Source of the DNA: Paraburkholderia sp. LEh10
GTDB taxonomy: Bacteria; Pseudomonadota; Gammaproteobacteria; Burkholderiales; Burkholderiaceae
Reading direction: 5' to 3'
Assembly: GCF_017814945.1 (NCBI RefSeq)
Contig: NZ_JAGIPX010000014.1
Location: forward strand, 101,940-165,939
DNA: 64,000 nt
Part shown: piece by piece, positions 34,532 to 44,362 of the stretch
Numbering within the stretch: the stretch's first letter is position 1
How the letters are laid out: every line of letters begins with the position of its first letter
Program-made: the position numbers and the translations under genes
The notes under the pieces: generated by a model
Databases searched by the model: none
What the model saw: the letters and a program-made list of their open reading frames with translations, nothing else
Told to the model about the DNA's origin: nothing

Positions 34532-34984
34532 ATGCCCGTCTACGAAAAAACACCCGAAGCATTGGCCCGTCTCACGTCCGAACAGCGTCGCGTGACGCAG
34601 GAAAGCGGGACGGAACGCCCTTTCTTCAATGAGTTCTGGGACAGCAAGCAAGTGGGCTTGTATGTCGATGTCGTATCCGGCGAGCCGCTTTTCACGTCAC
34701 TGGACAAATTCGATAGCGGATGCGGCTGGCCGAGCTTCACGAAGCCGCTCGAGGACGAGCATGTCGTCGAACTGCGCGACATGAGCCACGGCATGATCCG
34801 GACCGAAGTGCGCTCGAAACACGGCGACAGCCATCTGGGCCATGTCTTTCCGGATGGCCCGCCGGAAACGGGAGGACTGCGTTACTGCATCAATTCGGCG
34901 TCGCTGCGGTTCATTCCCCTCGCGCGGCTGGAAGAGGAAGGCTACGGGCAGTACCGCAGTCTCTTCGATATCGCGAAGAAGTAA
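34532..34984 (+). CDS. msrB: Peptide-methionine (R)-S-oxide reductase
   Basis: 150 residues; AAGGAGAGG sits before ATG 34532. MsrB core: [20 protein letters not shown] and the catalytic [11 protein letters not shown]. The two CxxC pairs that bind structural zinc in many MsrBs are replaced (VVSGEP and SKHGDS), so this is the zinc-free type. It repairs R-methionine sulfoxide with thioredoxin in the cytosol. Stand-alone gene with a long upstream region. Confidence 0.93.
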   Translation: MPVYEKTPEALARLTSEQRRVTQESGTERPFFNEFWDSKQVGLYVDVVSGEPLFTSLDKFDSGCGWPSFTKPLEDEHVVELRDMSHGMIRTEVRSKHGDSHLGHVFPDGPPETGGLRYCINSASLRFIPLARLEEEGYGQYRSLFDIAKK

Positions 34985-35095
34985 GCCCACACGACAGCGA
35001 TCCGGCGGCTTGAATCACGGTGATCACCGTGATCGCCGTCACGCCGGCGGCATGTGTTCCGATAAGTTCCGCGTCGCGCGACGCGGCTGCCGGTA

Positions 35096-35608
35096 TCAAA
35101 TGAGTGAGCCGATTGCGGGCAGCGCCTCGATCTCGTCGCCGATCCTGATCGCCCCGCCCTTCACGACGCGCGCCGTGATCCCGCCAAACCCGCGCACCGC
35201 GTTGTAGCCCCCCGCGCCCAGCACTTCCTCCATGCGGGAACACGGATGGCACTCACCCGTTGTTTGCAGCACGGCATCGCCGATGCAAAATCGCCGGTCC
35301 TTCAGCGCCATCAGGTTGATGCCTTCCGTCACGATGTTGCGTCGCAGGTCACCCGCCAATACGTCGCTGCGCCCCAGATGACTTGCGATGGTGCGCAAAC
35401 TCTCGGCCTGAATCAGCGTCACCTGCCGTGCGCCGCCGCGGCTCGCGTAGTGATCGCCGACAAGGCCGTCGTCAGCATCGAGCTCGGCCGATTCGACCAG
35501 CACCATCGCGGCCTTTCGCCGCGGCCGCAATCCAATCCAGACGATCCGCCCGGGATGCACGGGACCGTTGATCAATCTGGCAAGCGGTGACAAGGGGTTG
35601 AGCGGCAT
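35096..35608 (-). CDS. MOSC domain protein
   Basis: 170 residues, the compact form of the domain. GLVGDHYASRGGARQVTLIQAE, DLRRNIVTEGINLMAL and the cysteine-bearing TGECHPCSRMEEVLGAGGYNAVRGFGGITARVV are all typical. Predicted to handle molybdenum cofactor-bound sulfur; target unknown. Unlike the larger MOSC protein at 0.3-1.0 kb it lacks an N-terminal extension. Confidence 0.87.
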   Translation of the reverse strand: MPLNPLSPLARLINGPVHPGRIVWIGLRPRRKAAMVLVESAELDADDGLVGDHYASRGGARQVTLIQAESLRTIASHLGRSDVLAGDLRRNIVTEGINLMALKDRRFCIGDAVLQTTGECHPCSRMEEVLGAGGYNAVRGFGGITARVVKGGAIRIGDEIEALPAIGSLI

Positions 35609-35720
35609 GAGCGTTCTGCTGTCGAGTCCGGTCGATATTGATCAGCGGGCGCTCGCATCCGGCCGCCTCGCGAGAGCCCGCGTCTTTATACTATCGCCCA
35701 TCTGATCACAGGAACCGGAA

Positions 35721-36041
35721 ATGAAACGAGCACTACTCGTGGCGGCGCTCGCCGTCGGCGTCGCGCAACCGTCGATGCCGGCGTTCGCGCAGACGGTCGC
35801 CGACCGATGTTTCGCAATTGGCGATATCGCAGGCCAGGTGGCATCGTGGCGCCTCCATAAGAAGACCAAGGCACAGGCGCTGACGCAGGCGCAAACGTAC
35901 TACAAGGACGAGTCCGACCGTCAGGCGTTCACGGCCGTCATCGACAGGATCTACAGCGGCGCGGCCATGACGCCGGACCAGGCGAGCATGGTCTTCACGC
36001 AGGAATGCGCACAACAAAAGAAAGCGACGCCCGCGCAGTAA
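35721..36041 (+). CDS. Small exported hypothetical protein
   Basis: 106 residues with a signal peptide (MKRALLVAALAVGVAQPSMPAFAQ). Mature part has two cysteines (DRCFAIGD and TQECAQQ) that could bond, and is helical with a KKTKAQALTQAQTYY stretch. GGAA-type ribosome site upstream of ATG 35721. Convergent with the DUF445 gene. No family recognised. Confidence 0.65.
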   Translation: MKRALLVAALAVGVAQPSMPAFAQTVADRCFAIGDIAGQVASWRLHKKTKAQALTQAQTYYKDESDRQAFTAVIDRIYSGAAMTPDQASMVFTQECAQQKKATPAQ

Positions 36042-36059
36042 CCCGCGCGCCCGCACGCG

Positions 36060-37340
36060 TTAGTTGAGATGCAGCCGCACGAGCGCGAACACCTGTGAAC
36101 TCGCGTAGAGCAACAGGCCGATACAGCCGCCGACAAGCGTGCCATTGATGCGGATGTACTGCAGGTCCTTGCCGATGTTCAATTCGATCTGCTCGGACAT
36201 TTCGCGCGAATCCCAGTTTTTGACCGTATCGCTGATGTGGCGCGTCAGATAGCCGGCGAAGTCGGGCGCCATCGCGCGGGCCGCTTCCTCCATATGGTCG
36301 TTCAGTGAGCGCCGCAGCGCTTCGTCTTGCGCCAGCTCGCGCCCGACCCATTGCCCCATCGCGGCCACCTTCGCGCGCAACACGGAATCGCGGCGCTGGA
36401 GGTCCACCCGAAGCCAAGCGCGCAGTTGACCCCACAAGTCTTTCACGTATAGCGCAAGATTCTCGCTGTCCTTCAGATAGCGCTTGATTTCCTCGCCCTT
36501 CTGCAAAAACGCGGGATCGGACTTGAGCTTGACGATCAGCCGGCCGGCCGCGTCGTCGAACTTTTGACGCAACTTGTGTCCGGGATCTTCGCTCACGCGC
36601 AACAGCATGTTGTTCACGGTATCCGCGACGATATTCGCCCCTCTCTCGCCAAGCCAGTCCGACGGCATGTATTTCTCGATCGTCGGATACTCACGCTTGA
36701 ACCAGTCGACGATCTGCTCGGCGATGAACGCCCGCACGCCCGGCTCGCGAAGCAGCGTCATCAGGTGCTCGATGCCTTCGTCGAGCAATTGCTGGTGACG
36801 GCCGTCGCGCGTCAACGTGTCGAGTATCGCGCCCGTCGTTTTGGACAGGTCGATTCTGTCGAGCATCGCGTCGAGCGCATCCTTGATGAAGGTCTGGATG
36901 CGCGCGTCGTCCAGCAACTCGAGGACCCCACCCGTCAGCTTCAGCACGTAGTCGCCGAGACGCTGCGTATTCGCCTCGACGCACAGCCAGTTCGTAATGC
37001 TGTGCGCCGGATCGTGCTTGCGGATGAGGCCGATAATCGACGACTCGTCGAGAAACTTCTCGCGCACGAAAAGCGCCAGATTGTCGGCGATCTTGTGCTT
37101 GTTCTGCGGAATGATCGCGGTGTGCGCCGCCACGCCGGGAATGGGCACGCGGCGAAACAGCGCGACGACAGCGAACCAGTCTGCCAGCGCGCCGACCATC
37201 GCCGCTTCCGCAATGGCCTTGACGCCATCGACCCACATGCCTCGTTGCATGAAGGCCGTCGCAACGAAGACGCCCGTGGCGATCAGGAGCAGGAGGGTCG
37301 CGCGTTGCTTGGCTCGTTTGAGTTCGACTTCCTTGTTCAT
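36060..37340 (-). CDS. DUF445 membrane protein
   Basis: 426 residues from ATG 37340. There is a hydrophobic segment near each end (LLLLIATGVFVATAFM and GGCIGLLLYASSQVFALVRL) and a long helical region between, with the family hallmark VGALADWFAVVALFRRVPIPGVAAHTAIIPQNKHKIADNL. Function unknown; members are inner-membrane proteins. The frame continues upstream of 37340 to 37601, but the extra sequence is unlike protein. Confidence 0.87.
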   Translation of the reverse strand: MNKEVELKRAKQRATLLLLIATGVFVATAFMQRGMWVDGVKAIAEAAMVGALADWFAVVALFRRVPIPGVAAHTAIIPQNKHKIADNLALFVREKFLDESSIIGLIRKHDPAHSITNWLCVEANTQRLGDYVLKLTGGVLELLDDARIQTFIKDALDAMLDRIDLSKTTGAILDTLTRDGRHQQLLDEGIEHLMTLLREPGVRAFIAEQIVDWFKREYPTIEKYMPSDWLGERGANIVADTVNNMLLRVSEDPGHKLRQKFDDAAGRLIVKLKSDPAFLQKGEEIKRYLKDSENLALYVKDLWGQLRAWLRVDLQRRDSVLRAKVAAMGQWVGRELAQDEALRRSLNDHMEEAARAMAPDFAGYLTRHISDTVKNWDSREMSEQIELNIGKDLQYIRINGTLVGGCIGLLLYASSQVFALVRLHLN

Positions 37341-39735
37341 CGGATTGGGTTGGTCGATTCGATGGTGGTCGGGACGCGCAGCGCGCTTCGGCGATGAATT
37401 CCTTGTGGCGCAACAATCGCGTACGGAGGAACAGAGCTTAGCGGTTTGACCGGATATTTTCGCGCCCGCTTCAGGCGTCAATTGCCGCACCGGGTTTTTC
37501 GTTCGCTGGATTTTTCTGGTCGTCGAGTCAGACTCGCGACTTTGCTGTCGTATTGCCCGCGAGCGGATCCTCGCCCCGGCACCAACGCTTATCGATGACA
37601 TCGGCGGTTAGCGTTTCGACCGTTCACCTCAGTGAACGCAGCATTTCTTGACTGCCGATATCGCTTGATGCGCCCGAAACTTCGGGATGAAGTCCGCGCA
37701 GTGGGCCCAATGCCGGCGTCTGCCTCGTCAGTCGCATGAAATCGCCCCAAAGTCGTAGCAAATACGACGCGCTACGTAACGACCGCTACAGTCGAACCGT
37801 TTTGAATTAGAACACGGGCGAAATCGGCATTCGGCGCAAGAAATCTCGCGTCCGGGGGAGAAAGGCGTGAAACATTCGCGGAACGGCGAGCTAACTCATT
37901 GCATTATATAGGTTTTATTAGATCGCCGGGTTTTCTTAAGGTTGTTTCACGGATTCGGCGCCAAGTCCTTGCCGACGCACGCTTTTTGGTTCGGACACTG
38001 AGCGTAATGTGCGGCGTGCGACGATTGACGATATGGTGCGGCTGGCACGTGCGTCGCCCGCCGCTGCTTTGTATTACTTAGGTTGACTTACGATTTTTTT
38101 GAGATACGGTGTTTCTTGCCGAATCGGTGCGAATACCGGGTGGGCGCGCATAGTCCGAAAATCAGTAGTTTGGTTTGGTCGTTTGCATGCAGGTCCTGCT
38201 AGCCTTGTTTCGGTCGCGTGTTATCGCGCGCGTTGGTTATGGAGGCCGGTACCTGCCATTGTATTGATGTTCCGATCGGACAGATCGGGTTGCGCCATTG
38301 GTTTCGTTCGATAATTTCGCGCCAGTTTTCGATGTGACTGGTCACGTTGTTCGCGCTTCAGTCACGTTTGAAGAGATCACGTTGCACCGCTTTTGTTTGT
38401 GCTCTCGATTGATCTGCGCTCCACCTGGCGGGGTCTAAAACGGTCTGGGTGTCGTGTTATCTCAAGATGGTGCGCGTATCGGGTGGCCCGAAACCGCGGT
38501 TCGGCAGAATCAGTACGTGACGCTTGTTGAGACTGGCGCGGCATTCCTTCCGACTTCCGCTATGACATCGACTGGGAACGACTGGATCGAGCCTGAGACT
38601 GTCAGACGCTTCCCGCCGCTCATACTAGCGCTATCCTGGGAATCTGCCCGCCCGCCTTTTTTGAAAGACTTCTAGCGAAACGTCCTTCCGACGATTGCGC
38701 ACAAGGACTACCCAAACGGCGGGATCAATTTCCACGGTCAGCCGCGATCGAGTGGTCGCGTCGCGCTGGAGGAGTCTGTTAGTGCAACCGGAATCCCGAC
38801 AACGCCAGTTCCGTACCCTCAACGCTACCTCGTGGCACAGGCTTCCGGTTGACAACGCCAGCATCGCAATGGCGTTTGCCATAGTTTCACGCGGCTATGC
38901 GTCTTTCCGTCGGCGTGATCAATTGCATTAAGCACGGCGGCACCGGCAATCGCATCGGACGACGCTAGCAGAGGGATGTGTGCGTTGCCCTCACGCCTCG
39001 TCGTCGATTGCGTAGCGTCGGTGGGGTTAGTTGAGGGGTTGGCGACTCGTGACAGTCCGATACTTATTTACGGTAAATAGCCCGCTCGTCTTCATTGGGT
39101 TCGGTGTATCCCTCGGCCTATTTACCGTAAATAACTCGAGACTACCGTAAATAGCTCGAGACGGTCCGTGCAGAGACGCCGCGCGGATATGCCCCAAAAG
39201 TACAAACGTCTACCCGCTAGCGAATGGCAAAACCTCGCGCTCCGGACGGACACGCCGCGCATATCACCGTGCTCCGCGCCATTAACTCCCGATCCCGCCA
39301 ACCGATTCATTCCGGGGCCAAGCGGCGCTGCTTACTTACCGTAAATAACCCGACCAACGCATTCGTGATCCAAGGGACCACGGTCCTACGCGGACACACC
39401 TGGAGCCCACGCGGACGGTTCAGGACGACATCGCGAGAAAGGAGCGCCCGGGTACAAAGACGGCACAACACGCGTGGATGCCGCAAAAACTCACTAACCT
39501 CTCGAGCCCCAACGACCATTCGCAGACAAATGCCGACACGCCGCGCGCCTAAATCAGACGGGCACCGGCAAAAGAAAATACAGGGGGGAATAAAGAAGTG
39601 GTCGACGCGACCGAGAGAAGAAACACGCCGTCGATAGGCATCGACACCGCGACGAACGAACCAGCCTTCGTCCGTTACCGCAACCGCAAACTTTAACGGT
39701 GCCTGCCGCAAGCCGACAGGCACCCATCAATCGCC
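37341..39735. other. Gene-free region beside the par genes (2.4 kb)
   Basis: No frame here has a start, ribosome site and protein-like composition. From about 37900 to 38450 the plus strand is G/T-rich (rows 38101-38220: 40 G, 25 C), while 39200-39720 is A/C-rich (row 39481-39540: 9 G, 24 C). Three copies plus one partial copy of a 15-bp palindrome lie at 39065-39347. The stretch is lower in GC than its surroundings. It most likely belongs to the replication and partition region rather than carrying genes. Confidence 0.6.
39065..39347. repeat. Palindrome cluster TATTTAC-S-GTAAATA, candidate parS, left group
   Basis: Perfect copies at 39065-39079 and 39119-39133, a one-mismatch copy at 39333-39347, and a partial copy ending at 39153. 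Each has 7-bp arms and a 1-bp centre, the size of known ParB sites. The group lies about 390-670 bp past the end of parB. Similar copies occur on the other side of the operon. Confidence 0.6.
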
Positions 39736-40707
39736 TTAATCCGCGGACGACTGCACGTCCTCGAGAAAGCCCGTCACCAACTGTCGCAACTCTTCCACCC
39801 GCTCTTGCGGAACACCACTCGCGCGAAGGCGGATCACGAGCAGATCGCCCTTGCGTTCGATACCAACTTCCTCCTCCTTCCTGACAGGCGCCGCGGGCCG
39901 CGCAGCGCCCAAAAGTGCTGAAAGCACCTCCGGCGCCGTCCTCCCGGAATCTTCCGACAGCTCGACTGCCCGTTGCACAATCTCTTCATGTGCCTTCTTG
40001 AGCGCGACCGACAACTTTCGCGCCGCCTGAAACTGTATGTCATGCGGCGATGGAAATGCCCCAATCACCTCCGCAGGCAGTTCAGCCACCAGCAGCGCGC
40101 TCGAAATGTTCCCTTGCGACAACCCGCAAGCCTTCGCCATCGCGTTCTGCGACGGCCACAACTTGTCGTCCAACGCTCGCTTGTACCACACGCCCTGCTC
40201 CCAAGGACTCAGGTTCTTTCGCGCCCGGTTCTCCTGATCCATCTGGACGAATTGGCCCTGCTCGGTGATTTCGCGATCGACGATCGCATTCACCGGGAGG
40301 TCGAGTTCAAGACACGCGCGGTGCCGACGATGTCCGAAGACGATCTCGAAGCCGTTGCCGTCCGCCGCAGGTCGAACCTTGATTGGTTGCGTGTTACCGC
40401 CCGTCTCCGAGATGAGCGACTTCAACTCGGCGAAACTCTCATCGCCAAAATCCTGCCGGTTCGCCCACTTCGATGCACGGATCGTCTTCGGATCGAGTGC
40501 GCGAATCGCGACGGCGCCGTCGTACTCCTTTAGTTGCGATTCCAACTGCGAGACACGATCGGAACTTTCCCGCATCGCGCTACGAAACGCGAGCATCTGA
40601 CCGGGCGCCGTGCGCGGAGAGGCGGCACGGCCCGTCTCCGCCGTAGGGGCCGGCGCGGGCACCATCAGGTCACCAGTCTTTTTTGCAAGCCTGTCCTTGA
40701 TAGACAT
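39736..40707 (-). CDS. parB: ParB-family centromere-binding protein
   Basis: 323 residues. The N-terminal CTP-binding domain has the GHRRHRACLELDLP motif (residues about 130-145), followed by a helix-turn-helix region, KNLSPWEQGVWYKRALDDKLWPSQNAMAKACGLSQGNISSALLVAELP, and a short C-terminal dimer region. It should bind the parS sites and load on DNA, working with ParA to segregate the replicon. ATG 40707 lies 12 bp after the parA stop, so parA and parB are one operon. Palindromes just past its end are likely its sites. Confidence 0.92.
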   Translation of the reverse strand: MSIKDRLAKKTGDLMVPAPAPTAETGRAASPRTAPGQMLAFRSAMRESSDRVSQLESQLKEYDGAVAIRALDPKTIRASKWANRQDFGDESFAELKSLISETGGNTQPIKVRPAADGNGFEIVFGHRRHRACLELDLPVNAIVDREITEQGQFVQMDQENRARKNLSPWEQGVWYKRALDDKLWPSQNAMAKACGLSQGNISSALLVAELPAEVIGAFPSPHDIQFQAARKLSVALKKAHEEIVQRAVELSEDSGRTAPEVLSALLGAARPAAPVRKEEEVGIERKGDLLVIRLRASGVPQERVEELRQLVTGFLEDVQSSAD

Positions 40708-40719
40708 TCACTCCTCCCT

Positions 40720-41871
40720 TTATTTCGACTTTGCCCAGAAGGCCACGATGGATTGCTCGACGATCTCCGTGACACGGTCGTATGCCTCGCGCGCCCGCCG
40801 ATACGTCTTTGCGTTGCCGTCATATCGGGATATGTCGTACACGGTGCCGAACTCCGCCGAGCTTGCGGCTGTCACCGCCGTCTTCGGAATCTCGACGGGC
40901 AGCACCTTCTCGGCATACGTCGCCGAAATCCACTCGCGGACGACGCCGGCGGCCGCGTCGGCAGGATCGACACGCGAGAGCAGCACATGGATGAACTCGA
41001 ACGATTTGTCGGTGTTCGTCTCTGCCGTCAGATTTGACGCGAGATCGCTGAATAGAGTCCAGAACTGCGCCGAACTGGCGAAGTCGAGTGCATTTGGCGG
41101 GGTCGGAACAATCAGCCCGTCGGCGGCCATGAACGCATTGACGGTGCCGTAGCTGAGCGCCGGCGGCGTATCGATGATGATCACATCGTAGTTGCTCCGC
41201 GCCTGCTCAAGACTTGCGTTCAGCACGTTCCAGAACTCGAAGTCCGGCTCCTTCATCTGACGACTCGGCAAGATGAACTCGACGTTGAACAGCGACGACG
41301 ACGCGGGCACGAGGTCGATGCCATCCCAATACGTTTCGCGGATCGCGTACTCGATGCTCGACTGATCGCCCGTGGCGAGGGCAGTGATGGTCGAATCTTC
41401 TTCGACCTCGGTATCCGGAAGAATGCCGAACAGCGTGGTCAGCGACCCCTGCGGATCCGTGTCGATCACGAGCACCCGATGCCCCCGCAGACTCAGGCCT
41501 TGCGCGAGCGTCATCGCAGTGGTCGTCTTGCTCACGCCGCCCTTGAAGTTCCCGATCGCCACCGTCATGGCGGGTGCGCTGTCAGGCCGCAGCGCATTGC
41601 CGCGATAGGCGCGAACCCATTCACGCGCCTCGGGCAGCGAGAATTCGCGGCGCGAACCCGTCGCGTTGACGGTGCCGGACGGCAGGTCGCCTTTCGAGGT
41701 GCGATAGGTGATTTGGCTTTTATCGACTTCACACAGTGCGGCGAGCTGTGAAGCGTTGAAAACGGGCGGGTTTTTGCGTGCGTTTGGGGCCAGCATCCGG
41801 CCCCGAACCTGGGAGACGATGTCAGTCGCGCGAGCGGCTTGATCGACGATGTCTTGAATAGTGATGTTCAT
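40720..41871 (-). CDS. parA: ParA-family partition ATPase
   Basis: 383 residues. The first 110 form a helix-turn-helix domain (FNASQLAALCEVDKSQITYRTSKGDLPSG...REFSLPEAREWVRAYRG), as in type Ia ParA proteins that also repress their own operon. The deviant Walker A KGGVSKTT follows, with VIDTDPQGSLT and IIDTPPALS. It drives movement of ParB-parS complexes on the nucleoid. It is 84 bp downstream of rep and 12 bp before parB. Confidence 0.94.
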   Translation of the reverse strand: MNITIQDIVDQAARATDIVSQVRGRMLAPNARKNPPVFNASQLAALCEVDKSQITYRTSKGDLPSGTVNATGSRREFSLPEAREWVRAYRGNALRPDSAPAMTVAIGNFKGGVSKTTTAMTLAQGLSLRGHRVLVIDTDPQGSLTTLFGILPDTEVEEDSTITALATGDQSSIEYAIRETYWDGIDLVPASSSLFNVEFILPSRQMKEPDFEFWNVLNASLEQARSNYDVIIIDTPPALSYGTVNAFMAADGLIVPTPPNALDFASSAQFWTLFSDLASNLTAETNTDKSFEFIHVLLSRVDPADAAAGVVREWISATYAEKVLPVEIPKTAVTAASSAEFGTVYDISRYDGNAKTYRRAREAYDRVTEIVEQSIVAFWAKSK

Positions 41872-41955
41872 TAGCTGATCCGCGGAAGACGATGCAGTCA
41901 GCTTATATCAGATGGCTCGACATAAAGCCATCAATTCAACGGAAAATCGCGTTTT

Positions 41956-43260
41956 CTAGGAATTCCGTTGCAACGCAATTTCCTGGTGATTTTCCGAAAG
42001 CCACGCGTTGAACTTGCTCATATCGAATTCTGGGCGTACTTGATTCCTCAGCCACGAAGCGAAATTGACACGGCCGACCGACCCCGAAAAGAGCCCCGGG
42101 CTGTCCGGACGAAACTCCCGTGCGTACTTCGCCCCGTCGCCCTCGACGAAATGGCGCGCGAAGTCACGCTTCTCATCTTGCGTCAACGCTTTGACGGCCG
42201 CCGCACACTGGAGACGATCGAAATCGATGCGCAACTCCTGCAGCCGGGCATCGAGGGTGCGCGAACGCGCAACGGCAGCCTGCTTCTGTGCCTTCTCTCG
42301 CTTCTCTTTTTCGTATTCCGGCTCCGAAACATCCGCCTTGTTTTCGATCAACGTACGGATAAAACCGGCAGTAGAGCGCTTTATCTGGCCTTTGCGATCC
42401 TTCTCTTCAGCAAGCTGGACAACGAGCCGCGCGCGCTCTTCATCCTCGATTACGAAACTGAGCGCGAGCTTATCGCCGATGCCATGCGCGCGAAGCTTCC
42501 GATAAATTTCGCTGTCGCGTACGTGCGCAAACTCATCTTCTGTTTCGGGCGTAAGAAGCGACTGCTGCGCGCCTTGGCGGATCAGAAACTTTACGCCCGT
42601 GACCGAACGACCGACCCGCTGATACTCGACATCAACGTTGATATCAGAAACATCGTTGATTTCCTTCACCGCCTTCTGAATGACCTTGCTATTCAGACGG
42701 CGAAAATCGTCGTAGTACTCCTGGGTCGCACCCAGTATCTTTCGCAGAACGGGCAACTCGATCCAGCCGGTGGAACCAACCTTCTGAAAACGCAGGCAAT
42801 TTTCATAGAGCGTTAGCGCGTGCGATTTCGAAAACTTACGCTGCACGCCGAGATTGACGGTCGCGTAAATCGACGGATCGTAGAGTTTTTCCGCGAGCGC
42901 CTCATCGTAGCGATACGAACACACACCCGCGCGAATTTCCGCAAACGACAGAATCGGCATGACGCTCCATCGCTCGCGGCCATCATCCATCACGTTGAAT
43001 TCGACGGCTGTGGTGGCGAGCTGCCGCAGCGCTTCGCGGAGCTTCTCGGTATTTTCGCTTTCCGTCCAGCCGAGCACGAGCATGAGCGTTCGCACCGGAA
43101 GACGGTGCGTTCTCGTGGTCAAAAGGTTGTCGTAGGAATGCAGTAGCAGCACGTTGGAAAGCTTGCGCTCCAGCAGCGAAAGTTCGCCGCTGGTATGGAT
43201 CGCGGCTACGTGCTTTTTGACGCTTTCGGTACGAACCTCAGTCGGCATGGATCTTCGCAT
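41956..43260 (-). CDS. Replication initiator, Rep_3 (RepB-like) family
   Basis: 434 residues. Two winged-helix domains are seen: residues about 25-150 (LSLLERKLSNVLLLHSYDN, LMLVLGWTESENTEKLREALRQLATTAVEFNVMDD, YRYDEALAEKLYDPSIYATVNL) and 155-240 (HALTLYENCLRFQKVGSTGWIELPVLRKILGA, FRRLNSKVIQKAVKEINDVSDINVDVEYQRVGRSVTGVKF). A charged C-terminal region and a helical end follow. It should bind the iterons upstream and open the origin. Starts at 43260 or 43248 are possible; neither has a strong ribosome site. Confidence 0.92.
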   Translation of the reverse strand: MRRSMPTEVRTESVKKHVAAIHTSGELSLLERKLSNVLLLHSYDNLLTTRTHRLPVRTLMLVLGWTESENTEKLREALRQLATTAVEFNVMDDGRERWSVMPILSFAEIRAGVCSYRYDEALAEKLYDPSIYATVNLGVQRKFSKSHALTLYENCLRFQKVGSTGWIELPVLRKILGATQEYYDDFRRLNSKVIQKAVKEINDVSDINVDVEYQRVGRSVTGVKFLIRQGAQQSLLTPETEDEFAHVRDSEIYRKLRAHGIGDKLALSFVIEDEERARLVVQLAEEKDRKGQIKRSTAGFIRTLIENKADVSEPEYEKEKREKAQKQAAVARSRTLDARLQELRIDFDRLQCAAAVKALTQDEKRDFARHFVEGDGAKYAREFRPDSPGLFSGSVGRVNFASWLRNQVRPEFDMSKFNAWLSENHQEIALQRNS

Positions 43261-43388
43261 GCCCGGAATTGTGCGCTAAATGACCCCAGCTTGCAATCAT
43301 TGCATGGGACATCTCGGATGCAAGTACGCCGGTTTAATCGATTTCCTCGGTACCGAGCCATGTGAATAAATGTCCCTTTCCGCTTAGT

Positions 43389-44068
43389 CACCGTAGACGG
43401 GGACAATTCCACCCTGTTTAGGGGCGTCTGACGCCCCAGACGGGGACTTATAACCGGAGAAGGCACCCCAATCGGGGACGGAAGCCACCCCAATCGGGGA
43501 CGTTAACGCCTGCAAATCCTTACTAGATAAGGTTTCTAGAGGTGTAAACGGTGTAAACGTTGTTTACCAAACGGTATACAAACCTCAAAGCACCCCAGAA
43601 GGGGACAATACCCCGCGGTTTGTTGCTGCTATTTCGCAGACAGACCAACTGCCAACTCCGAAGGCCATGCCGCCTTGAAACTTGAACAAACTCGAATTTT
43701 GATGAGAGAGTGCATCTAACTCTATGAACCGAAAACGCAAATTTTTTCGAAGCGTCCATCTGACCCCGTTGCGCCGCGTATTTATGGTAAATACCCGATC
43801 GCTCGACCGACGCGCCACGAGAGATCACCCTAACTGGGGACATGAAATCCCTCGTTATTCCGCCGCGGATTCGAGGCGCCCCAGTTGGGGACATTAGGCC
43901 ATTTGGCCGTATTTCTTGCCGCCGCAGCCGGCCAACCAGCTCGAATTTCACTCCGAGACCACGCATGCATGCGCATACGCACGAATAGTCACCCCAGATG
44001 GGGACATTCACCGGTTCAGCGATGGCCGCAGCGCAGGACGCGATATCCGTCCACCCCGCTTGGGGACA
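43389..44068. repeat. Iteron array, nine 17-bp repeats (replication origin)
   Basis: Consensus CACCCCARNYGGGGACA. Copies: 43389-43405, 43432-43448, 43464-43480, 43486-43502, 43591-43607, 43826-43842, 43877-43893, 43990-44006, 44052-44068. All point the same way, toward the rep gene's upstream side, and each contains a partial CCCC..GGGG dyad. Spacing is irregular: five copies in the first 219 bp, four in the last 243. Such arrays are bound by Rep_3 initiators and define oriV, so the origin lies here. Confidence 0.85.
43516..43580. promoter_or_regulatory. Compound inverted repeats between iterons
   Basis: GGTGTAAAC occurs twice in tandem (43541-43549, 43550-43558), followed by GTTTACC in opposite sense; GTAAAC-GTT-GTTTAC (43553-43567) is a dyad. 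Just before it CCTTA and TAAGG flank five bases (43519-43533). The segment is the most AT-rich part of the iteron region and may be the duplex opening zone or the Rep autoregulation operator. Confidence 0.45.
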
Positions 44069-44100
44069 ATGCTACTTGAATCGCCTATTTACGATAAATA
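43779..44100. repeat. Palindrome TATTTAY-R-GTAAATA copies, candidate parS, right group
   Basis: One-mismatch copies at 43779-43793 and 44086-44100 of the palindrome seen at 39065-39347. They sit within and just past the iteron array, so the sites flank the whole rep-parA-parB operon. Confidence 0.5.
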
Positions 44101-44362
44101 GACGCCGGCTCACTTGTTCATCCCGTTCGGCCCAATCCTCCAACAAACGAACTGGCGTCAAAATGCCTCACAGTGCCGCCGACACCTCAACGTCCTAAAC
44201 CGTCGCGACATTTTGTCCGATTCGCGAGCCCGCCCCGCCCAACGCGGAACGGGATATTCCAATAGCACCCATTCGCGACGACCTCTAACGATAAATCAGT
44301 AAGGATCACGAAATAAACAGTTCTGCCATCGGTCATCCCGCCCGCCCTCAACCACGCCATTT

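Noticed and set aside
37899..38931. Several short frames in the gene-free region
   Set aside because: Short, no ribosome sites, composition follows the local G/T or A/C bias instead of coding patterns.
43389..44068. CRISPR-like array in the iteron region
   Set aside because: 17-bp units are irregularly spaced and lie next to a Rep_3 gene; they fit iterons.
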